Assembly (NCBI GenBank): GCA_007116765.1
Contig: SKHV01000052.1
Span: 1 to 11,099, forward strand
Origin: Prolixibacteraceae bacterium
GTDB lineage: Bacteria; Bacteroidota; Bacteroidia; Bacteroidales; Prolixibacteraceae
Direction of reading: 5' to 3'
Length of the DNA: 11,099 bases
The notes below the pieces were generated by a model, which saw only the letters and a program-made list of their open reading frames with translations, was not told the origin of the DNA and ran no database searches. This document shows, in pieces, positions 6,228-11,099 of the stretch (the first letter of the stretch is position 1; the number at the start of each line of letters is the position of its first letter). Both the position numbers and the translations under genes were made by a program.

Positions 6228-6515
6228 TTAAGTTGATAAATACTTATTCAAACCTTCGTTAATATCTTCTAGCTGTTTTATTACCGGGCTAACATCTGCA
6301 TTTTCAATAAAATCGTTCAACTCAATTGCAAATTGTAATGTAGACATTGCCATAAAATCCTGACTGTCCTTTCCGGAGTACATTTGCCGGTATTGTAAAA
6401 TTCGCTCATTTATTATTTTTGCGGCTTTACGAATTTTTTCTTCGTCATTGCGTTTAATCCTCATGGGATAACGCCTGTCAGCTATCGTAATATTAATGGT
6501 CAAATCTTCATCCAT
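6228..6515 (-). CDS. zapA: Cell division protein ZapA
   Basis: ZapA is a small cytoplasmic protein that bundles FtsZ protofilaments at the division ring. The 95-residue product fits the family length. The N-terminal half has the ZapA fold signature: a short beta hairpin (INITIADRRYPMRI, about 7-20) followed by a helix with NDEEKIRKAAKIINERI (23-39). The second helix (about 50-95) is the dimerising coiled coil. It begins 12 bp after the stop of the upstream coiled-coil gene, so the two are translationally close and co-transcribed, and RNase Y follows. The position directly before rny supports the assignment. The ATG at 6515 is the natural start. Confidence 0.9.
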   Translation of the reverse strand: MDEDLTINITIADRRYPMRIKRNDEEKIRKAAKIINERILQYRQMYSGKDSQDFMAMSTLQFAIELNDFIENADVSPVIKQLEDINEGLNKYLST

Positions 6516-6527
6516 ACGATTTGCTTT

Positions 6528-6821
6528 TTACTGGTTTAAAAGTGCTATACATTTATCAACCTCACGTATTATTTTGTTGATTTTTTGCCTGGCCGCCTGA
6601 TTGTCAGTATCGCCTTCGGCCAGCGCTTTAGCAACTTTCAAATTTTTATAACGCACTTCTAATGCCTCGTTTTTATCTTTCATTTGGCTGAGCTCAGAAA
6701 GTAAAGAGTCTTTTTTTTCTGTTACTGCAACAAGTTCAGCCTTGGTTTGTTCGAGACTATTGATTAAACGCCTGATGTTGTGTTTTAGTTCATCAATCAG
6801 GAGTTGATCTTCTTTTGTCAT
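6528..6821 (-). CDS. Small coiled-coil protein upstream of ZapA (possible ZapB-like)
   Basis: This 97-residue protein is almost wholly predicted helix with heptad-like spacing of hydrophobic residues (about 5-70), rich in Glu, Lys and Leu. A short break at about 71-75 (EGDTD) is followed by a C-terminal helix ending RKINKIIREVDKCIALLNQ-like sequence. There is no signal peptide, membrane segment or enzymatic motif. It is the first gene of the operon and sits 12 bp before zapA. Size, coiled-coil nature and neighbourhood suggest a division-ring partner of ZapA, similar in concept to ZapB, but I see no sequence feature that proves homology. It should be treated as a conserved-context hypothetical protein. 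Confidence 0.8.
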   Translation of the reverse strand: MTKEDQLLIDELKHNIRRLINSLEQTKAELVAVTEKKDSLLSELSQMKDKNEALEVRYKNLKVAKALAEGDTDNQAARQKINKIIREVDKCIALLNQ

Positions 6822-6839
6822 TACAGGATGATTTCAGCA

Positions 6840-6847
6840 CAAAAATA
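6840..6847 (-). promoter_or_regulatory. Putative -7 element of the zap-rny operon
   Basis: TATTTTTG on the minus strand fits TAnnTTTG and lies 18 bp upstream of the ATG at 6821. The expected -33 position holds a T-run without the G, so the upstream half of the promoter is weak or different. Confidence 0.45.
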
Positions 6848-6950
6848 ATAATTCTAATAAAATAGTAAAAACATGTCCAAAACTTTTGAGATAGTTATTG
6901 ATTGAGAAATATTAAATTCGCAAAGTATTATCACAAATAAAGATTTGTCA

Positions 6951-8645
6951 ATGAAAAAATATAAATATACATTAATTTTTCTTTTTCTTTCAATTATTGT
7001 GTATTCACAACAAAATAATTTTTATCCTCCGTTGGATATTCCATTAGTGCCTACGGCGAGTTTTGGTGAATTGCGAACCAATAGTTTTCATGCAGGTGTT
7101 GATTTTCGAACAAACGGAAAAACCGGGCTGCCAGTTTTCAATATTGAAAAAGGTTATGTGTCCCGCATAGGAGTGTCGGCCAGTGGCTATGGGCATGTGC
7201 TCTATATTGATCATCCCAATGGATTAACTTCGGTTTATGCTCATCTCGATTCATTTTCTCCACGCATTGCACGCTGGGTAAAAGAGCAGCAGTATAAAAG
7301 GGAAAGCTTTGAAGTGAATTTGTTTCCTGCTCCGGGGCAGTTTACTTTCTCGAGGGGTGCCGAAATAGGAAAGACTGGAAATACAGGAAGTTCAGGCGGC
7401 CCTCATTTGCATTTCGAAATCAGAAAATCTGAAGGGCAGCAACCGGTTAATCCCTTTAATTATAATTTCGACATCGACGACAATTCACCTCCGTATGTTG
7501 AACATCTTTTTGTTTATCCGCTTGAAAATGGAAGCAACGCGATGGGGGAGACCGTGAAACAGCACTATAATCTGGTTTACTATGATGGAGCATATCGTTT
7601 GCGTGGTATGTCAGAGTTGGCGCTTTATGGTAATATTGGTTTTGGAGTCGATGCAATTGATTATTTTGATAATAATTGGAGCCGTTGTGGTATTTATAAA
7701 CTGGAATATCGAGTGAACGGTGATTTGATTCATTCGTTCGTAATTGATCAGCTTAACTATCAAACCATGCGCTATCATAACAGCCATATCGATTTTGAAG
7801 CTTTCAGAAAATCAAAGAAACAAATACATCGCTTATATACCGACCCGGGAAATCGTTTGCATATTTATGAAAAATCGAAAAACCGTGGTGTTTTTTATTT
7901 TGAAAGTGGTCGGCAATATAAGGTTGAAATTTCGATGTTCGATTTTCATTCGAATCGAACCTTGATTGAATTTGAGGTGAAAGGTTCATCTCCCGAAGAA
8001 TGGGAAGATGAAAAGTATGCTGCGAATTTTTCGTATAGTGAAGAGAATACTTTTACAACATCTAACTTCAGCATCTCTATACCACAGGGAGCACTTTACG
8101 ATGATTTGTTATTTCAATATGAGCGAGATAAAGCTCCGCAGGGTGCTTTTTCCGATTTGCACAAAGTGCATAATCGTTATACTCCCTTGCATATTGCATC
8201 AGAGGTTTCAATACAGGCAAATGAATTACCCTCCCACCTTAAAGAAAAGGCATTACTTGCATTTTATAACGAAAGCACAAAAACGTTTTCCGCGCTTGGA
8301 GGTAATTATCGCGAAGGGAAAGTATATGCAAATACGCGAGAATTTGGTAATATGTGTATAGTGGTTGACACCATTGCACCGCAAATTAACTCGTTAAGTA
8401 TACGTAACAAACGTTTGAGCGAACCGGACAGGATTCGGTTTACCATTAAGGATGAACTTTCGGGAATTTCTTCATATCGTGGTGAAATAAATGGGCAATG
8501 GGTTTTGTTTGAATACGATGCCAAACGAGATATGCTTGAGTACACCATCGATAACAGAGTGAAAAAAGGTGAAAACACTATTATTCTCACTGTTGAAGAT
8601 CGCAAAGGAAATATCAATACTTTTTCTTCCTCATTTGTCTATTAA
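6951..8645 (+). CDS. Exported M23-family metallopeptidase (LytM-like)
   Basis: This is a zinc endopeptidase expected to cut peptidoglycan cross-links in the periplasm. From the ATG at 6951 (564 residues) it has a signal peptide: MKKYKYT, then a hydrophobic core to about residue 17, then SQQ, a likely signal peptidase I site. No lipobox Cys is present. The M23 domain follows at about 35-175. Its zinc ligands H47 and D51 (SFHAGVD) and H154, and catalytic H98 (VYAHLD) and H152 (PHLHFEIR), are all present, so it should be active. About 390 further residues follow, apparently beta-rich; the final 95 or so (from VVDTIAPQI) resemble an Ig-like domain. An in-frame TTG at 6945 would add only two residues, and ATG is preferred. 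It is divergent from the zap operon and convergent with alaS. Confidence 0.9.
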   Translation: MKKYKYTLIFLFLSIIVYSQQNNFYPPLDIPLVPTASFGELRTNSFHAGVDFRTNGKTGLPVFNIEKGYVSRIGVSASGYGHVLYIDHPNGLTSVYAHLDSFSPRIARWVKEQQYKRESFEVNLFPAPGQFTFSRGAEIGKTGNTGSSGGPHLHFEIRKSEGQQPVNPFNYNFDIDDNSPPYVEHLFVYPLENGSNAMGETVKQHYNLVYYDGAYRLRGMSELALYGNIGFGVDAIDYFDNNWSRCGIYKLEYRVNGDLIHSFVIDQLNYQTMRYHNSHIDFEAFRKSKKQIHRLYTDPGNRLHIYEKSKNRGVFYFESGRQYKVEISMFDFHSNRTLIEFEVKGSSPEEWEDEKYAANFSYSEENTFTTSNFSISIPQGALYDDLLFQYERDKAPQGAFSDLHKVHNRYTPLHIASEVSIQANELPSHLKEKALLAFYNESTKTFSALGGNYREGKVYANTREFGNMCIVVDTIAPQINSLSIRNKRLSEPDRIRFTIKDELSGISSYRGEINGQWVLFEYDAKRDMLEYTIDNRVKKGENTIILTVEDRKGNINTFSSSFVY

Positions 8646-8790
8646 AAAAAAATTACCCAAATATTTTATCATGATACTGAGCTTTACTGGAATGGCCCTA
8701 TTGCTGAATTGACTGTTACTTACAACCTGATTTGGAAAGACCAACGCAGCAGTGCACAAAGCCTTTTCGGAAGCGATGGGTTTTAACAGC
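8646..8790. other. Convergent gap between the M23 peptidase and alaS genes
   Basis: This 145-bp gap separates two converging genes. An A9 run (8644-8652) would give a U-tract on the minus strand, but I see only a weak A/T-only hairpin before it and no G/C-rich stem. No gene or clear terminator is visible. Confidence 0.5.
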
Positions 8791-11099
8791 TTACAAAATT
8801 GCCTTTTTTGCAATTTCAAAAGCCTGTTCCATACCATCGATGTTTTTACCGCCGGCAGTAGCATAAAATGGCTGTCCGCCACCGCCACCTTGTATGGCTT
8901 TGGCTGCTTCGCGAATAATTTGACCGGCGTTTAAGCCACGCTCATTTACCAGCTTGTCCGAAATCATTATGCTGAGGTTGGCTTTGCCGTTTACCTCGGC
9001 ACCCAAAACAAGAAACAGGTTCTCGTATTCGTTTTTCAACTGAAAAGCAAGGTCTTTAATCAACTGGGCATCGGTAAGCGGTACCATTGAAGTAATAACG
9101 TTAATATCTCCAATTATCTCGGTGCGGTTTTTAAGTTCTTCTTTAAATCCAAGTGCTTCTTTCTTAGCAAAAGTATCAAGTTGTTTTTGTAGCTCGCGGT
9201 TGTTGTCAAGCAGCTCAGTTACCGAACCGGATATGCTTTTGGGATTGTTCAACATCATCCTTAATTGCTTCAATGTTGAAGTTCCGGTTTCGAGCAGCTC
9301 TTCAACTTTCTCGCCTGTAATGGCCTCGATACGTCGTACACCGGCCGATATGGCACTTTCGGAAGTAATGTGGAACATGCCGATTTGCCCGGTAGATTCA
9401 ACGTGTGTACCACCGCACAATTCAATCGAGTCACCAAACTTCATTACCCTTACCGAATCGCCGTATTTTTCACCAAACAGCGCAATGGCTCCCATTTCGC
9501 GGGCTTGGTCCATCGGGATGTTCTCAAAAACCTCGGCATTTTTATTTTCGCGTATCATGGCATTCACCATGCGCTGAATTTGCAACAATTCTTCTTCGCT
9601 TACTTTTTGGAAATGCGAAAAGTCGAAGCGCAAATAATCGGGCGTAACCAACGATCCTTTTTGCTCAACATGGGTTCCCAGTACCTTTCGCAAGGCGAAA
9701 TCGAGCAGGTGTGTTGCCGTGTGGTTATTGGCAGTAAGCCTTCGGGCCTTTTCGGGCACAACGGCCTTGAATTCAGCTGTTGGGTCGGTCGGTAGTTTGT
9801 CGGTAATGTGTATGATCAGGTTGTTTTCCTTTTGCGTGTCGATTATCGAAATTTTCTCGCCATTTGCTTCAATGTAACCTTTGTCGCCAACTTGTCCACC
9901 GGCTTCGGCATAAAAAGGAGTGTTGTCGAAAACAAGGTGAAACAACTCTTTCTTTTGGGTTTTCACCTTACGGTAACGTGTAATGCGCACTTGAGCAACT
10001 AAATTTTTGTAACCAACAAACTCCTCTTTATCGGCATTTGCCAACATTTCCCAATCGCCTGCTTGTTGTGCCGATGCGTTGCGCGAACGGTTTTTTTGTT
10101 GTTCCATTTCGCTGTTGAATTGCTCAAGGTTTACGACAAGCCCGTTTTCTTTTAAAATAAGCTCCGTTAAATCGAGTGGGAAACCGTAGGTATCGTAAAG
10201 CGTAAAGGCATCTTTGCCGTTCACTTCGGATTTATTATCGCTTTTCGTTTTTTCAATTATCACGTCGAGCAATTTCAATCCGGTTTCGAGGGTGCGCAGG
10301 AACGATTCTTCTTCCTCTTTTATCACTTTCGAAATTAACTCTTCCTGCGAAACCAGTTCTTTAAATTGCGTACCCATTTGCTTTTTCAATACCGCAACTA
10401 GTTTGAAAATAAACGCTTCGCGGAATTCAAGGAAGGTGTAGCCGTAACGCACGGCACGGCGTAAAATGCGGCGAATCACATAGCCTGCCTTGTTGTTCGA
10501 GGGTAATTGCCCGTCGGCAATGGCAAAAGCTATGGCACGCAGGTGGTCGGCAATAACGCGCATGGCAATGTCCTGCTTTTCGTTTTTCCCGTATATTTTT
10601 CCCGACAGTTTTCCAATTTCAGCAATTGTATTTTGAAAAACATCGGTATCGTAATTCGATTGCTTGCCCTGCAATACCATGCAAAGGCGTTCGAAACCCA
10701 TTCCGGTATCGACATGCTTGGCCGGTAGTGGTTCAAGTGCCCCGCTTGCTTTGCGGTTATATTGAATAAAAACCAGGTTCCAAATTTCAATCACATGTGG
10801 GTGATCCTGGTTTACCAGTTCATATCCGGGAATTTTTGTGCGTTCTTCATCGCTGCGGATATCAACGTGCACTTCGGAGCAGGGGCCGCAGGGACCGCTT
10901 TCGCCCATTTCCCAGAAATTATCTTTTTTGTTGCCGTTCAAAATACGCTCTTCGGGCAGGTACTGCTTCCACAAGTCGTAAGCTTCGGTATCGCGCTCAA
11001 CACCATCGGTTTCATCGCCTTCGAAAATGGTAGCGTACAGGCGGTTGGCGTCAATGCCCATTTTCTCCACAAGGAATTCCCAGGCCCAATTAATTGCTT
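8791..11099 (-). CDS. alaS: Alanyl-tRNA synthetase, partial (N-terminus beyond window)
   Basis: AlaRS charges tRNA-Ala with alanine and edits Ser- and Gly-tRNA-Ala. 768 residues are visible (first complete codon is Ala at 11095-11097); about 100 N-terminal residues are missing compared with a usual length near 870. The frame continues cleanly to the window edge (AINWAWEFLVEK), so the GTG at 11070 is an internal Val, not a start. Visible parts, numbered from the first visible residue, are class II motif 2 (FWEMGESGPCGPCSE, about 61-75), motif 3 (DTGMGFERL, about 130-138), tRNA-contacting RRILRRAVRYG (about 209-219), the editing domain with zinc ligands H459/H463 (NHTATHLL) and C561/H565 (CGGTH), and the C-terminal C-Ala domain with its glycine-rich GGGGGQP loop (about 737-743). 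All key residues are present. Confidence 0.97.
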   Translation of the reverse strand, partial: AINWAWEFLVEKMGIDANRLYATIFEGDETDGVERDTEAYDLWKQYLPEERILNGNKKDNFWEMGESGPCGPCSEVHVDIRSDEERTKIPGYELVNQDHPHVIEIWNLVFIQYNRKASGALEPLPAKHVDTGMGFERLCMVLQGKQSNYDTDVFQNTIAEIGKLSGKIYGKNEKQDIAMRVIADHLRAIAFAIADGQLPSNNKAGYVIRRILRRAVRYGYTFLEFREAFIFKLVAVLKKQMGTQFKELVSQEELISKVIKEEEESFLRTLETGLKLLDVIIEKTKSDNKSEVNGKDAFTLYDTYGFPLDLTELILKENGLVVNLEQFNSEMEQQKNRSRNASAQQAGDWEMLANADKEEFVGYKNLVAQVRITRYRKVKTQKKELFHLVFDNTPFYAEAGGQVGDKGYIEANGEKISIIDTQKENNLIIHITDKLPTDPTAEFKAVVPEKARRLTANNHTATHLLDFALRKVLGTHVEQKGSLVTPDYLRFDFSHFQKVSEEELLQIQRMVNAMIRENKNAEVFENIPMDQAREMGAIALFGEKYGDSVRVMKFGDSIELCGGTHVESTGQIGMFHITSESAISAGVRRIEAITGEKVEELLETGTSTLKQLRMMLNNPKSISGSVTELLDNNRELQKQLDTFAKKEALGFKEELKNRTEIIGDINVITSMVPLTDAQLIKDLAFQLKNEYENLFLVLGAEVNGKANLSIMISDKLVNERGLNAGQIIREAAKAIQGGGGGQPFYATAGGKNIDGMEQAFEIAKKAIL

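Noticed and set aside
6905..6950. Promoter for the M23 peptidase gene
   Set aside because: TAAATTCG is one base off TAnnTTTG and the nearest TTTTG lies 24 bp upstream, outside the usual spacing; not strong enough to list.
8644..8670. Intrinsic terminator of alaS at the A9 run
   Set aside because: The only stem preceding the minus-strand U9 is a short A/T-only hairpin with a mismatch, too weak to call.
8631..8888. 85-codon minus-strand frame overlapping the end of alaS
   Set aside because: It overlaps the alaS C-terminus in another frame and runs through the convergent gap into the M23 stop, with no motif or start context of its own.

Overview
The window looks like chromosomal DNA from a Bacteroidota bacterium, probably class Bacteroidia. 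Three things point there: putative promoters have the TAnnTTTG -7 element typical of that phylum, starts lack Shine-Dalgarno sequences and sit in A/T-rich leaders, and a ZapA gene is followed directly by RNase Y. The genus is not determinable by eye. No transposase, phage gene, CRISPR array, tRNA or rRNA was seen.

Layout. Positions 1-715 contain no convincing gene. They hold a degenerate direct repeat, two triplet short tandem repeats and a cluster of inverted repeats. Positions 716-2981 (minus strand) hold a probable two-gene operon: an XRE/cupin regulator followed by an acyl-CoA synthetase. Its promoter has a -33 element that overlaps a spaced palindrome, a good operator candidate. Positions 3113-4375 (minus) hold an AAA_14/DUF4143-type ATPase whose start looks disturbed; one extra T in a T5 tract would restore a natural start. 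Positions 4376-4495 are a small repeat-rich gap, followed by a clear intrinsic terminator (4496-4526).

Positions 4556-6821 (minus) form a housekeeping operon: a small coiled-coil protein (possibly ZapB-like), ZapA, a long structured RNA hairpin with a U8 tail, then RNase Y. Positions 6951-8645 (plus) encode an exported M23 metallopeptidase, divergent from the zap operon. Positions 8791-11099 (minus) hold most of alanyl-tRNA synthetase, whose N-terminus lies beyond the right edge.

Functionally the window is mostly core: cell division (ZapA and partner), mRNA decay (RNase Y), cell-wall hydrolysis (M23) and translation (AlaRS). The left third carries a regulated fatty-acid or carboxylate activation operon and an ATPase of unknown role. 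No complete new defence or biosynthetic system was found. The strongest unexplained signals are the zapA-rny RNA hairpin, the operator in front of the regulator, and the apparent frameshift at the ATPase start.
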